A stretch of DNA of 64,000 bases from Lachnospiraceae bacterium. GTDB lineage: Bacteria; Bacillota; Clostridia; Lachnospirales; Lachnospiraceae. The translations under genes were made by a program, and so were the position numbers. Location: assembly GCA_017427685.1 (NCBI GenBank), contig JAFRSH010000052.1:186001-250000 (forward strand), read 5' to 3'. Below are positions 1-8,461 of the stretch, in pieces (the first letter of the stretch is position 1; the number at the start of each line of letters is the position of its first letter). Below the pieces are notes generated by a model. The model did no database searches. It saw only the letters and a program-made list of their open reading frames with translations, and was not told the DNA's origin.

Positions 1-819
1 GACGGGTACATAGGCAGTATCTTCGTGATAGGAGACGACTACGAGACTAAGCTGCGTGACGGCATCAGGGAGGACCTTATCAAGGTGATCACACCCAGTG
101 ACGATACCTCCTCGATAATTGTTCAGGATATCGTTGCCGGTTATATGATGTACGATGTGTGCTTCTTCAGGACTTACGATGAGTACAGGACTCTGCCCGG
201 TAACGGGGCTGAGACCCTCACAGAGGAGGAGTACGCCGCATTCGTTGCGGAAGTGGCGGAGGACCCCGATTACGGATTTGACTTTGACATACGGTACGTC
301 GATATAGAGAACCCCGACAAGTCAGGCATAAGCGTTACAACCGCCATGATATACAGACAGATCATTGCGGGGCTCATAGGGATGCTCCTCTTGGTGCTCG
401 TTGTTTGCGGATGCAACGGATTTGCGCTCGAGCACGGGCAGAGCATCACTGCAAGACGCAGGACTACGGGAGGCAACCTCTTTGCCGCTTACGCGCTCGA
501 ATTACTCGCGGTGCTTGTTTACCTGACACCCGCGGTACTGCTTTCGTCGCTTATCATGATCAAAGAGAGCGGCTTCGGCGGATCGGTAGTCATATTCCTG
601 CTGGGAGAAGGGCTTTGCGCGTTCTTTGTCATCGTTTGCTTTGCTCTTACAAGAGCTGTACGGAGCGCTTCGTCTTATCAACTCGTGGGGACTGTCGTGT
701 GTCTCTTTTTCGGAGCATGCGGGTTTATCAGTACTTTCTCGGCACTGACGGGGACGCAGGTACTTGGTGCCACACCGGTGGCTGTGTATATCAAACAGTT
801 CGCGGAGATGCTGGTATAA
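1..819 (+). CDS. ABC-2-type membrane protein, C-terminal part (5' end outside window)
   Basis: The reading frame is open from the first base, so the gene begins upstream of the window; the GTG at 25 is an internal Val codon. About 115 residues of charged, soluble sequence come first and are probably extracytoplasmic. At least five hydrophobic segments follow, starting with a long one rich in Leu/Val (about 355-420). A large external domain followed by a C-terminal membrane bundle is the usual layout of ABC-2-type permeases (NatB/YhgE-like). No ATPase partner is visible. The substrate is unknown, and another polytopic membrane family is possible. Confidence 0.5.
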   Translation, partial: DGYIGSIFVIGDDYETKLRDGIREDLIKVITPSDDTSSIIVQDIVAGYMMYDVCFFRTYDEYRTLPGNGAETLTEEEYAAFVAEVAEDPDYGFDFDIRYVDIENPDKSGISVTTAMIYRQIIAGLIGMLLLVLVVCGCNGFALEHGQSITARRRTTGGNLFAAYALELLAVLVYLTPAVLLSSLIMIKESGFGGSVVIFLLGEGLCAFFVIVCFALTRAVRSASSYQLVGTVVCLFFGACGFISTFSALTGTQVLGATPVAVYIKQFAEMLV

Positions 820-827
820 AAAATAGT

Positions 828-850
828 GTCTGTTGTTGGGGACAACAGAC
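828..850. other. Perfect 9-bp hairpin
   Basis: GTCTGTTGT and ACAACAGAC flank a 5-base loop just after the stop codon of the truncated membrane protein. There is no T-run on either side, so it may only be an mRNA 3'-end stabiliser or a weak attenuator before the gene at 876. Confidence 0.4.
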
Positions 851-875
851 ATGAATACAGGTTTAAGGAGTTCAG

Positions 876-2201
876 ATGGAAAAGAAGTTAGAGAGGATCT
901 TTCAGGCTTATCACTACGTCGGAGGTTACGAGCTGTTCTTTAAGACAGGTGCCTTCACGGAGTATCTTTTTGATAAATATGAGGCAGAAAAACCCGAGTG
1001 GTATGGGCAGGCTCTTGAGGTCTTAAAGCTCATCCGTGAGGCCGGAAGCGCAGAACCCGAAGAGTACGGCAGGATAGCGGGAGAGCTTGAGAAGATCAGA
1101 GATGAGGTCGAAGGACAGATGCGCGGAGTTGTAGAGCTTCGTGACAACCTTTCTGTCTGCGAGTATGTACTCAGAAGACTTTGTGAGCCGGATCCCGCAG
1201 CTCCCGCAGACGACGCTAAGGAAGCATCTTCAATCATCAGCCTGATCTTCAGGTCAAATGACAGTGTTGCGGTGCGCGAGGGCGTTAAGGCTGCGATCGC
1301 GTCTCTTCCACTGAGGATCGCGAAATCGAGATTCTTTGATATCGTGGAAGGTGCGCTTGAATCACAGCTTGGACGCACAGAGAAGGATATCGATGATATC
1401 GTTTCGAACATCGAGGGCTTCGGAGGACTTAAGGTTTCAGAGGGTGTTGCCGGCGGAGATGCAGACGCGTCCGAGATCGTAGACACGGTGTTCGGAAGTG
1501 ATTTCGCAGAAACATCGGCAGAGGAGCTTACAAAGCTCTACGGCCGATGCGGTGAAGCGACGGTCAGAACCGCAGTCAGGATCGATGCTTTCTCGGATAT
1601 CGGGCTTATGATCAATGCGGCTCTGCTTGAGCTGGCTGCGTCCGTACATATCGGAAAGGGACGCGGTGAAGTGTTTACAAACGCTTCAGTTACCACGTTC
1701 ATCAATAATCTCCTTGACGCGTTCGAGTCGGGAGACAGGAAGACCTTCGAAGACGGAATGCTCTACGAGGGAATCGATGAATCCGAGCTTGAGAAGCTTG
1801 AAGAGGTAAGACTTAAGATCCCGGGATACGAGGATTCGTTCCTTCAGATGGCAGAGGCTGATTCGCCGGATCTCTACAGAGACGCGCAGAGATGCGTCGC
1901 ACTGATCTCTGATTCGATCTTCGCGGCCCTCTCGGAAAGCGATCCCGGGAAGACCGTAGACAGGGATATGATCATGCAGAAGGCGAAGGAGCTTAAGTAC
2001 AAGCTCACGCAGTCCTTTGCATCGGGTTCGAAGCTGCTGCAGAGAGCACGCATGGCGGGGATTCTTTCGAAGTTGCCGCTGTTCCTGAACAATTCTGACG
2101 AAGTAAAAGACTATATCCGGAATAGTTTGGAGTCGTGCAGGGATGAGCGCGAGAAAGCGGCAGCAATACGCGAATTCAAAGCGTTCTTTTCTGACATGTA
2201 A
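876..2201 (+). CDS. Unknown 441-aa soluble protein
   Basis: I do not recognise the family. The ATG at 876 has an AAGGAG site about 7 bases upstream. The protein has no signal peptide or membrane segment and is mostly acidic, helix-prone sequence with many Glu, Lys, Ala and Leu residues, so it is probably cytoplasmic. It lies between a membrane protein and another small unknown gene on the same strand (18-bp gap to the next start). The antisense frames here are shadows: its own start and codon use are consistent with its neighbours. Confidence 0.7.
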   Translation: MEKKLERIFQAYHYVGGYELFFKTGAFTEYLFDKYEAEKPEWYGQALEVLKLIREAGSAEPEEYGRIAGELEKIRDEVEGQMRGVVELRDNLSVCEYVLRRLCEPDPAAPADDAKEASSIISLIFRSNDSVAVREGVKAAIASLPLRIAKSRFFDIVEGALESQLGRTEKDIDDIVSNIEGFGGLKVSEGVAGGDADASEIVDTVFGSDFAETSAEELTKLYGRCGEATVRTAVRIDAFSDIGLMINAALLELAASVHIGKGRGEVFTNASVTTFINNLLDAFESGDRKTFEDGMLYEGIDESELEKLEEVRLKIPGYEDSFLQMAEADSPDLYRDAQRCVALISDSIFAALSESDPGKTVDRDMIMQKAKELKYKLTQSFASGSKLLQRARMAGILSKLPLFLNNSDEVKDYIRNSLESCRDEREKAAAIREFKAFFSDM

Positions 2202-2219
2202 TGAAAGGAGGAGCGACTT

Positions 2220-2567
2220 TTGATTACATTTCACGAAAAGCTTCGCTGCATAGGCAAAGCGAAGAAAAAGGAGCGCAAGATCCGCAAGCTCGTTGAGAAG
2301 CGGAAGCTCCGCTCTCTGAAGTATTACTGCGTCGCCTTCCCTTCTAACAAGGAGAACATCCTCGACATCTATAACATGGGCGAATTTCTCTTCGCGCACT
2401 ACAGGAAGGACACCTCCGAGGATGTGCACATTATCGGCCTCGCCGACAGTCGTGACGATGCCGCAGAACTTGTTCGCGAGATAATTGACGAAGTGTATCG
2501 CGAATCCGGAACATTTGACGTTGAAAGGTATTTTACGGATGCTGGAGATCATCTTTCTAATCCTTAA
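2220..2567 (+). CDS. Small unknown basic/acidic protein (115 aa), TTG start
   Basis: It begins at TTG, 8 bases after a strong AAAGGAGGAG site, and no ATG lies near that site. Residues 10-35 are very basic (a KKKERKIRK-type stretch) and the C-terminal half is acidic. No family is recognised. Its last 29 bases overlap the start of the DUF2953 gene at 2539, which suggests translational coupling and a shared transcript with the 2539/3819 pair. Confidence 0.65.
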   Translation: MITFHEKLRCIGKAKKKERKIRKLVEKRKLRSLKYYCVAFPSNKENILDIYNMGEFLFAHYRKDTSEDVHIIGLADSRDDAAELVREIIDEVYRESGTFDVERYFTDAGDHLSNP

Positions 2568-3732
2568 GATAATCGGCTTTACGCTGCTTGGGTTGTTGGG
2601 GCTTGCACTGCTTATAGTCCTGGCTATCCTTTTCGTACCTTTCAGGTACAAAGCGAGAGGAGATAAGCACGAAGAACTGAAAGCCGAAGGCCGTATCACC
2701 TGGCTGTTACATATCCTGAGGATCCGTGTCACATATGCCGACGGTAAACTCAAGACCAAGGGCAAGCTACTGTTCTTTAGTATCTTAGACAGTGATGAAG
2801 ACGTGGAAGAAGAGCTTTCCGATGATGACGATTCTCTTTTCCCCGATGAGATAGACGGAGATGATCTCGATACAAATGTTTCGGCTGATAAAAAAGTAAG
2901 TGCTCAAACTTCTGAGTCGGATTTGGTTTCCGAAGAAAAGGGTTCCACGGATAACGCTTCTGAAAAAGAGGCTGAAGAAAACACAGAAGACGGTGTTACA
3001 GAAAAACCTGAAGAAGAAACCGATAGTGATTCGGGTGATAATGCAGAAGACAACTTGGAAACAGGCTTCACTCGAAATTTAGATGCTGAGATTTCAGATA
3101 GTACTGTGATAAACGTAGAACATGAGGATGTAAACGATACAGATTCCATGGGGTCCGCAGATGATCGTGATACTGAGAGTGCTTCAGAAACTGAATCCGG
3201 GACAGAAGAGGTGAATGAATCGTCTTCAGAACCTGAATCCGGGTCGGAACAGGTGGACGGATCGCCCACGGAACCCGAAACAGAAAGGAATCCCGGACAC
3301 AAAGTAGGCAAGAAAAAGAAGCGCGACGGATCGGACGAAGAGGAACCGAAGAAACAAGGTATTGTTAAAAAGGTGAAAAACCTATACAATATAAAAAACG
3401 ATCCGAGAGCGAGAGCGTTTTATCATGTGGCCAAGAAGCGTGTGATCAAGGTTGTTAAGCACATCTTACCCAGAAAGCTTCGGGGCAGCATCAGATTCGG
3501 AACGGGTGATCCGTGCTCGACCGGCAAGATCCTCGGCGCTGCCGCTATGATGTATCCGATATACGGCGGTCACATAAGCGTTGAGCCCGTTTTTGAAGAA
3601 AAGGCACTCGAGTTCGATCTTTACCTGAGAGGAAGGATCAGAGTGATCACGGTGCTTGTGCCGGCTCTCAGGACGTACTGGAGCAGGGACTTTAGGTACG
3701 TTAGGAAAAAGATCAAAAAAGCAGTTAAGTAG
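2539..3732 (+). CDS. DUF2953 (YtfI-like) membrane protein with long acidic insert
   Basis: I chose the ATG at 2539 (reading MLEIIFLILK) over an upstream in-frame start because AAAGG lies 10 bases before it and the protein then opens with its hydrophobic anchor (about residues 3-30). It continues with a DUF2953-like segment (about 35-85), a roughly 185-residue low-complexity stretch rich in Asp, Glu and Ser, and a conserved-looking C-terminal part (about 275-397). Next to a gerW/ytfJ homologue it matches the ytfI-ytfJ pair known from Bacillus and Clostridia. The family is tied to sporulation by context only. The acidic insert is unusually long. Confidence 0.75.
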   Translation: MLEIIFLILKIIGFTLLGLLGLALLIVLAILFVPFRYKARGDKHEELKAEGRITWLLHILRIRVTYADGKLKTKGKLLFFSILDSDEDVEEELSDDDDSLFPDEIDGDDLDTNVSADKKVSAQTSESDLVSEEKGSTDNASEKEAEENTEDGVTEKPEEETDSDSGDNAEDNLETGFTRNLDAEISDSTVINVEHEDVNDTDSMGSADDRDTESASETESGTEEVNESSSEPESGSEQVDGSPTEPETERNPGHKVGKKKKRDGSDEEEPKKQGIVKKVKNLYNIKNDPRARAFYHVAKKRVIKVVKHILPRKLRGSIRFGTGDPCSTGKILGAAAMMYPIYGGHISVEPVFEEKALEFDLYLRGRIRVITVLVPALRTYWSRDFRYVRKKIKKAVK

Positions 3733-3818
3733 TTAGTTTGAGGACTTTCTACGACGATGAAAGTATTTGCAAGGAAACGCATGCGAAAAGAATTGCATGC
3801 AAAGAGGAGGTTATACAT

Positions 3819-4226
3819 ATGGCAGAAGGAAGTAACTTTTCCGAGACGGTAGGTGCTCTTTTTAAGGGCATGGATTCTTTTCTTACAACAAAGACAGTAG
3901 TCGGTGATGCGGTTCGTTTTGAAGACGGAACCATCATCCTTCCCCTTGTGGATGTGAGCTTCGGTGTAGGCGCAGGCGCTTTCCAGAGCGGAAAGAACGC
4001 TGCGGCGGGCGCTATGGGCGGCAAGATCTCGCCTAACTCCGTGCTTGTTATCTCGGGCGGATCCACCAAGCTTGTCAGTGTTAAGAATCAGGATATGGTT
4101 TCAAAGATCTTTGATGCCGTTCCCGAGATCATCGACAAGTTTAAGAAGTCTCCCGCGGACAAGGAAAAGGACGCGAAGATGGACGAGAAGGCCAAGAAGT
4201 ACATGGAGTCCTCTGAGGAGGAGTGA
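3819..4226 (+). CDS. gerW: GerW/YtfJ family sporulation protein
   Basis: The protein has 135 residues from the ATG at 3819, 8 bases after AGAGGAGG. The pattern of a short N-terminal helix, then TVVGDAV..DGTIILPLVDVSFGVGAG and a Gly-rich AAAGAMGGKISPNSVLVI stretch, is the family's signature. In Bacillus subtilis the homologue is a sporulation protein needed for germination with L-alanine. It follows the DUF2953 gene by 86 bp, the usual pairing, so both probably serve the spore or a membrane-associated process. The last 25 residues are charged and low in complexity. Confidence 0.88.
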   Translation: MAEGSNFSETVGALFKGMDSFLTTKTVVGDAVRFEDGTIILPLVDVSFGVGAGAFQSGKNAAAGAMGGKISPNSVLVISGGSTKLVSVKNQDMVSKIFDAVPEIIDKFKKSPADKEKDAKMDEKAKKYMESSEEE

Positions 4227-4334
4227 TCGTCTGTGATCGCTTAAAACAGACACATCGGGAGTAACATACGGACGATCCGAATGATGCGGCTTTCCCCGAT
4301 TTGCGCATCCGGATTCACGAATTGTAATTTCTTG

Positions 4335-4363
4335 TTGCAATTGCGAGCGCCGTATGATAAAAT
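4335..4363 (+). promoter_or_regulatory. sigmaA-type promoter of rpmB
   Basis: TTGCAA (4335-4340), a 17-base spacer, then TAAAAT (4358-4363), 43 bases before the rpmB start. It would make rpmB independent of the gerW gene upstream. Confidence 0.65.
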
Positions 4364-4406
4364 CCATGTGTTTGATGCTAATTTTACAAAGAAGAGAGGT
4401 GTCGAT

Positions 4407-4616
4407 ATGGCTAAGTGCGCTATTTGCGGCAAGGGTAATATGTTTGGTCATCATCTGAGCTATTCAAGAAGCCACGTTTCAAGGCGTGCAAATAGAGTTT
4501 GGAAATCCAATGTGAAGTCCGTTAGGGTCATCACAGAGAACGGACCTAAGAAGATGTACGTATGCGCGGCTTGTCTTAAGGCCGGCAGGGTTACCAGAGT
4601 ACAAAATGCAAAATGA
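4407..4616 (+). CDS. rpmB: 50S ribosomal protein L28, zinc-ribbon form
   Basis: The 69-residue protein starts at ATG 4407 after an AAGAGAGGTG site; the longer in-frame reading from 4281 crosses the promoter and is not needed. It begins MAKCAICGKG and contains HHLSYSRSHVSRRANRVWKSN-like L28 sequence, with two CxxC pairs (CAIC near the start, CAAC near residue 54) that would bind zinc. It belongs to the large ribosomal subunit. A strong terminator follows at once. In Clostridia and Bacilli rpmB lies just before yloU-yloV, as here. Confidence 0.97.
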   Translation: MAKCAICGKGNMFGHHLSYSRSHVSRRANRVWKSNVKSVRVITENGPKKMYVCAACLKAGRVTRVQNAK

Positions 4617-4625
4617 TGATAATCG

Positions 4626-4670
4626 GGGCTACTGATTAAAGCAGACAGTAGCCCTATTATTTTCTTTTTT
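4626..4670 (+). terminator. Rho-independent terminator of rpmB
   Basis: GGGCTACTG (4626-4634) pairs with CAGTAGCCC (4646-4654) and is followed by a T-rich tail ending in six T. Confidence 0.92.
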
Positions 4671-4755
4671 GGGAAAATCATCCGTAAAAGGGTTGTTTTC
4701 AAGTTAATAATGGGAGAAAACGGATTTATATATATTTACGAAAGAAGGTGCTCTT

Positions 4756-5112
4756 ATGAACGGTTCAATCGTTAACGAAAGCGGAGAAGTTATCGTCAAT
4801 ACTGACGTCATTGAGAAATGTGCAGGTGCTGCGGCAGTCGAGAATTTCGGTATTGTCGGCATGGCTTCGATCAGCATGAAGGACGGACTTGCAAAGCTTC
4901 TTAAGGTAGAGAATCTTTCACACGGAGTAAATGTTACAATCGATGACAACAAGCTTATTATCGATCTGCATATCATAGTTTCGTACGGTATCAATATTCC
5001 TACCGTATGTTCTAATCTTATCGAGAACGTTAAGTATAAGGTTGAAGAGTTTTGCGGACTCGAGGTTAAAGCGATCAACGTCTTCGTTGAAGGCGTAAGA
5101 AGTATCGATTGA
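4756..5112 (+). CDS. yloU: Asp23/Gls24 family envelope protein (YloU-like)
   Basis: The 118-residue protein matches the Asp23/Gls24 (DUF322) family: VIEKCAGAAAVENFGIVGM near the start, then alternating hydrophobic strands with IDLHIIVSYGINIPTVC and a C-terminal VKAINVFVEGV. Family members act in the cell envelope or in alkaline stress. The ATG at 4756 has an AAGAAGG site. fakA follows 25 bp downstream; this pair is a conserved arrangement in Firmicutes. Confidence 0.9.
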   Translation: MNGSIVNESGEVIVNTDVIEKCAGAAAVENFGIVGMASISMKDGLAKLLKVENLSHGVNVTIDDNKLIIDLHIIVSYGINIPTVCSNLIENVKYKVEEFCGLEVKAINVFVEGVRSID

Positions 5113-5137
5113 TGATCTTTTCGGAGGATTTTTAAAA

Positions 5138-6811
5138 GTGGGATTACAGACCGTAGATGCTGCGCTTTTACAGAAGGTCTTTCTTGCAGCTGCGCAGAAC
5201 ATCGATTCACAAAAAGAGATTATTAACGAACTCAACGTTTTCCCGGTACCGGACGGTGATACCGGAAGCAATATGACAATGACGATCATGTCGGCGGCAC
5301 GTGATGTGGCAGCACTCAAGAACCCCGATATGCAGACACTCGCCAAGGCAATTTCATCAGGATCGCTTCGCGGTGCACGCGGTAACTCGGGTGTTATCCT
5401 TTCACAGTTGCTTCGTGGTTTCTGTAAGGTCATCAGCGATTATGATGCCATCGATGTCGATGTTGCGGCCAATGCATTTTCGAAGGCCGTTGAGACCGCA
5501 TATAAGGCTGTTATGAAGCCTAAGGAAGGTACCATCCTTACAGTTGCCAAGGGCGGCGCTCAAAGAGCCGCCGAGCTTGTCGGCGAGACAGAGGACATGA
5601 TCTTCTTTGTACGTAATGTCATTGATTACATGGAAGAAGTGCTCGAGTACACACCCGAGCTTCTTCCTGTACTTAAAGAAGCAGGCGTTGTGGATTCCGG
5701 CGGACGAGGACTCCTTGAGGTCATGAAGGGCGGTTTTGAAGCTCTTTGCGGCAAGGAAGTAGTTTTCACCGGCGAGGTTGCTCCTTCGGCATCCGCATCG
5801 AGCAGGACAGTCGACACTTCCAACATCTCCACATCCGAGATCAAGTTCGGTTATTGTACCGAGTTCATCGTTCTTCTCGAGAAGAAGTTCACTCAGAAGG
5901 ATGAGATCGATTTCAAGGCATTCCTTGAGTCTATCGGTGATTCGATCGTTTGTGTTGCCGATGACGAGATGGTCAAGGTACATGTTCATACCAATCATCC
6001 CGGTCAGGCCTTTGAGAAGGGTCTTACATACGGACAGCTCACCAACATGAAGATCGATAACATGCGTATCGAGCACAACGAGAAGCTCTTCAAGGAGCAG
6101 GAGAAGGCAGCTTCCGAAGCACCCGCTCCCGCAGCTCCCAAGGAGCCCCAGAAGGATAACGGTTTTATCGCTGTTGCCGCAGGAGACGGTCTTTCGGAGA
6201 TCTTCGCCGAGCTCGGTGTCGATCATGTGATCGAGGGTGGTCAGACCATGAATCCCAGTACGGAAGATATGCTCAATGCGATCGAGGCAGTAAATGCCAA
6301 GAACATTTTCATCTTCCCCAACAACAAGAACATTATTCTTGCCGCTCAGCAGGCACGCGACCTTACGACTGACAAGAACATTATAGTTATTCCGAGCAAG
6401 ACTATACCTCAGGGTATCGCAGGTATCATCGGATTCGTTGCGGACAAGAGTCCCGAGGACAACGAGAAGCTTATGACTCAGGCCTGCACTACCGTTAAGT
6501 CCGGTTCCGTAACATACGCCGTACGTGATACCAAGATCGACGGCAAGGACATCAAGATGGGCGACTATATGGGCCTTGATGACAAGACCATCGTCAGTGT
6601 CGCACAGGACAGAAAGGAAGCTACGGTCGCTCTTGCCGACGGCATGATCGATGAGGATTCCGAGATCGCTTGTCTTTACTTCGGTGATGAAGCTACAGAA
6701 GAAGAAGCTCAGGAGATCGCAGACGCGATCGAAGAGAAGTACGATTTCCTCGAAGTTGAAGTACACAGAGGCGGTCAGCCCGTATACTATTACATACTTT
6801 CAGTTGAGTGA
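5138..6811 (+). CDS. fakA: Fatty acid kinase subunit FakA / DAK2-domain protein (YloV)
   Basis: The 557-residue protein starts at GTG 5138 behind GGAGGA. Its N-terminal DAK2 (DhaL-type) nucleotide-binding domain has NVFPVPDGDTGSNM near residue 32, with the Mg-binding Asp residues, and a GARGNSGVILSQ loop near residue 80. The middle and C-terminal parts match the FakA/YloV family. FakA phosphorylates fatty acids presented by a separate FakB (DegV-type) protein for phospholipid synthesis; no fakB is in the window. A Pro/Ala-rich linker (about 325-345) separates the domains. Here a receiver gene with its own promoter follows, not recG as in Bacillus. Confidence 0.9.
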   Translation: MGLQTVDAALLQKVFLAAAQNIDSQKEIINELNVFPVPDGDTGSNMTMTIMSAARDVAALKNPDMQTLAKAISSGSLRGARGNSGVILSQLLRGFCKVISDYDAIDVDVAANAFSKAVETAYKAVMKPKEGTILTVAKGGAQRAAELVGETEDMIFFVRNVIDYMEEVLEYTPELLPVLKEAGVVDSGGRGLLEVMKGGFEALCGKEVVFTGEVAPSASASSRTVDTSNISTSEIKFGYCTEFIVLLEKKFTQKDEIDFKAFLESIGDSIVCVADDEMVKVHVHTNHPGQAFEKGLTYGQLTNMKIDNMRIEHNEKLFKEQEKAASEAPAPAAPKEPQKDNGFIAVAAGDGLSEIFAELGVDHVIEGGQTMNPSTEDMLNAIEAVNAKNIFIFPNNKNIILAAQQARDLTTDKNIIVIPSKTIPQGIAGIIGFVADKSPEDNEKLMTQACTTVKSGSVTYAVRDTKIDGKDIKMGDYMGLDDKTIVSVAQDRKEATVALADGMIDEDSEIACLYFGDEATEEEAQEIADAIEEKYDFLEVEVHRGGQPVYYYILSVE

Positions 6812-6877
6812 TCAAATAGTCGTTTCGAACACTTGTGAATTATTTGCTTCGGGAAATATCCTAAACGCAAAGCATTC

Positions 6878-6905
6878 TTGCAATTTACTCTTTTTGTGAT
6901 ATAAT
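6878..6905 (+). promoter_or_regulatory. Extended -10 promoter of the receiver gene
   Basis: TTGCAA (6878-6883), a 16-base spacer and TATAAT (6900-6905) preceded by TG at 6897-6898 (extended -10). It lies 83 bases upstream of the ATG, leaving a structured leader. Confidence 0.75.
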
Positions 6906-6919
6906 CATTAAAAAGAAAA

Positions 6920-6972
6920 GCCACCCACACGAGTGTCGTGTATGGCGAGGAATCGGAAGCAAGACTGCTTCC
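6920..6972 (+). promoter_or_regulatory. Two-hairpin 5' leader of the receiver gene
   Basis: Hairpin 1 pairs GCCA/TGGC and ACACGA/TCGTGT (6920-6946). Hairpin 2 pairs GGAAGCA with TGCTTCC around a 4-base loop (6955-6972), directly before the ribosome site at 6975-6984. The segment TGTATGGCGAGGAATCG (6939-6955) recurs almost unchanged before the sortase substrate gene. I cannot match this to a named riboswitch. Confidence 0.5.
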
Positions 6973-6988
6973 AAAGAGGAGGGGTGAC

Positions 6989-7381
6989 ATGGGAAGCGAT
7001 AAAAAGACTATTTTGATCATTGATGACATGGCTACTATCCTTGAGCATGCCAAGCAGATCCTCAAGGATTCCTACAGAGTCATTCCTTGTACGAACGGAC
7101 AGCAGGGGCTCGAGATCTTCGACAAGATGAAGCCCGACCTGGTGCTCGTAGATATTAATATGCCCGATATGGACGGTTTCCAGGTGCTTTCAGAGATCAG
7201 GAGTCGTTCGGAGGGCAGAAAAGTCCCCGTCATCATGATGACAACGGGGCTTACGAACGAGATTGAATCCGAAGGTTTCAGAGCCGGCGTTGATGATTTC
7301 CTCATCAAACCTTTTTCACAGCCGGCAGTACTTAAGCGTGTATCAATGCAGCTTGAATCGCGACCCGTCGAAGAAGATTAA
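6989..7381 (+). CDS. Stand-alone response-regulator receiver protein
   Basis: The 130-residue protein is a single receiver domain with no output domain. TILIIDDMA holds the acidic pair, LVLVDINMPDMDG the phospho-accepting Asp (first D), MMTTG the conserved Thr, and FLIKPF the conserved Lys. The ATG at 6989 follows AGAGGAGGGG; an in-frame ATG at 6938 lies inside the leader hairpins and lacks a site. No histidine kinase gene is nearby, so the partner is unknown (CheY-like phospho-relay or adaptor). Its stop overlaps the stop of the convergent SH3 gene by 4 bases. Confidence 0.88.
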   Translation: MGSDKKTILIIDDMATILEHAKQILKDSYRVIPCTNGQQGLEIFDKMKPDLVLVDINMPDMDGFQVLSEIRSRSEGRKVPVIMMTTGLTNEIESEGFRAGVDDFLIKPFSQPAVLKRVSMQLESRPVEED

Positions 7382-8301
7382 CCGACGGGTGTCAGAGAAC
7401 TTAATTCGTCCATTTCGGCGGTAACATGAGCCAGCGTGGTTGCCACAAAGGCGATGTTACCGTCGTCGTATATTATGGCGAACCAATCGGAATCCGATTC
7501 CGAAGGGATGCACTTAAAGGTCTCACCCTTTTTGGCCTGACGAAGGATCTCGGCATCTGTGCTCTTTTCGGCTCTGACGTTAATGAGCTTCTGTGTGACT
7601 GTGACGCGCAGCTTATCCGAATCGATAAGCTTCTGCATTGCCTTGTCACCGGTTATAAGGTAATCGTTGTGTGAATATCCGGTGATCTCTCCCGAGGAGA
7701 TGAGAGACCATTCGCTGCCTTTCTCTACGAGACGGGCGTAACAAGTGGGATAGAACTTCGAAATGACTTCATGGCCCTCACCCGGTCCGCTTCGAACGTT
7801 CAGGCTTTCATGAACGTTCGCAAGACAAAGATCGAAAGGCATCTTGCCTTCGCCGGGACCGTATGTACCGGTTTCGAGGACCACTTCCTCTTCAGGAGGA
7901 GTGATCTGTTCGGGCTCGGGAGTCGTTTCGGGAACTTCCGCGGTTTCATCCGGTTCTTCAAGTGTGTCGGGAATTTCAGTATCTTCAAGGGAAGCTTCGA
8001 CGGGACCGATCGATTCGACAGGTGCGGGAGCTTCGACTTTTTCTGATGTAAGATCAGGTGAGGAGCTTTCGGATGCAACATCCGGTTGAGCTTCGGATGC
8101 GAATTCTGAGGCTGTATTATCTGCATATGTGGTCTCGTCCGGTGTCGCCTCTTCGGGAACGATCTCTTCCTGTCCGCTTGTCGATATCACAGAGGACGTT
8201 TTCGAAAGAAGAGTATCTTCAAGGAGACCCCACGCAACGAAGATCACGGCAAGTATGATAAAAGAGATGATATGATAATGTTTTTTCACAAAACGGTTCA
8301 T
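7378..8301 (-). CDS. Membrane-anchored protein with two SH3b domains
   Basis: I chose the ATG at 8301 (GAGG about 8 bases before it) over an extension to 8403 that would run through the promoter. Residues about 10-30 form a membrane anchor (a hydrophobic IISFIILAVIFVAWG segment). About 120 residues of Glu/Pro/Thr/Ser-rich linker follow, then two bacterial SH3-type repeats marked by LNVRSGPGEG and INVRAEKSTD. Such domains usually bind the cell wall or help sensing outside the membrane. No catalytic domain is present. It is divergent from an HtrA protease and near sortase B, so an envelope role is likely. Confidence 0.8.
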   Translation of the reverse strand: MNRFVKKHYHIISFIILAVIFVAWGLLEDTLLSKTSSVISTSGQEEIVPEEATPDETTYADNTASEFASEAQPDVASESSSPDLTSEKVEAPAPVESIGPVEASLEDTEIPDTLEEPDETAEVPETTPEPEQITPPEEEVVLETGTYGPGEGKMPFDLCLANVHESLNVRSGPGEGHEVISKFYPTCYARLVEKGSEWSLISSGEITGYSHNDYLITGDKAMQKLIDSDKLRVTVTQKLINVRAEKSTDAEILRQAKKGETFKCIPSESDSDWFAIIYDDGNIAFVATTLAHVTAEMDELSSLTPVG

Positions 8302-8341
8302 AACAGCAGCCTCACATAGTTGATGATTATTACCAATAATG

Positions 8342-8370
8342 ATTATAATGATATGCGCATGAGTTTTCAA
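8342..8370 (-). promoter_or_regulatory. sigmaA-type promoter of the SH3 protein gene
   Basis: On the minus strand: TTGAAA (8370-8365), 17-base spacer, TATAAT (8347-8342), 41 bases before the start codon. Confidence 0.75.
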
Positions 8371-8461
8371 TAAAAACACGAATCGTACACAATTGGAACA
8401 CAAAATCGTATTACAATGCAGTTGTTATCTAAAAGATCATAGATGAAAAGAGATGGATACA

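Noticed and set aside
5402..6766. 454-aa open frame antisense to fakA
   Set aside because: fakA has clear family motifs; the antisense frame has no recognisable domain or ribosome site and mirrors its codon bias.
6920..6972. c-di-GMP riboswitch
   Set aside because: The conserved GEMM-I and GEMM-II core sequences are absent; only a generic two-hairpin leader is seen.
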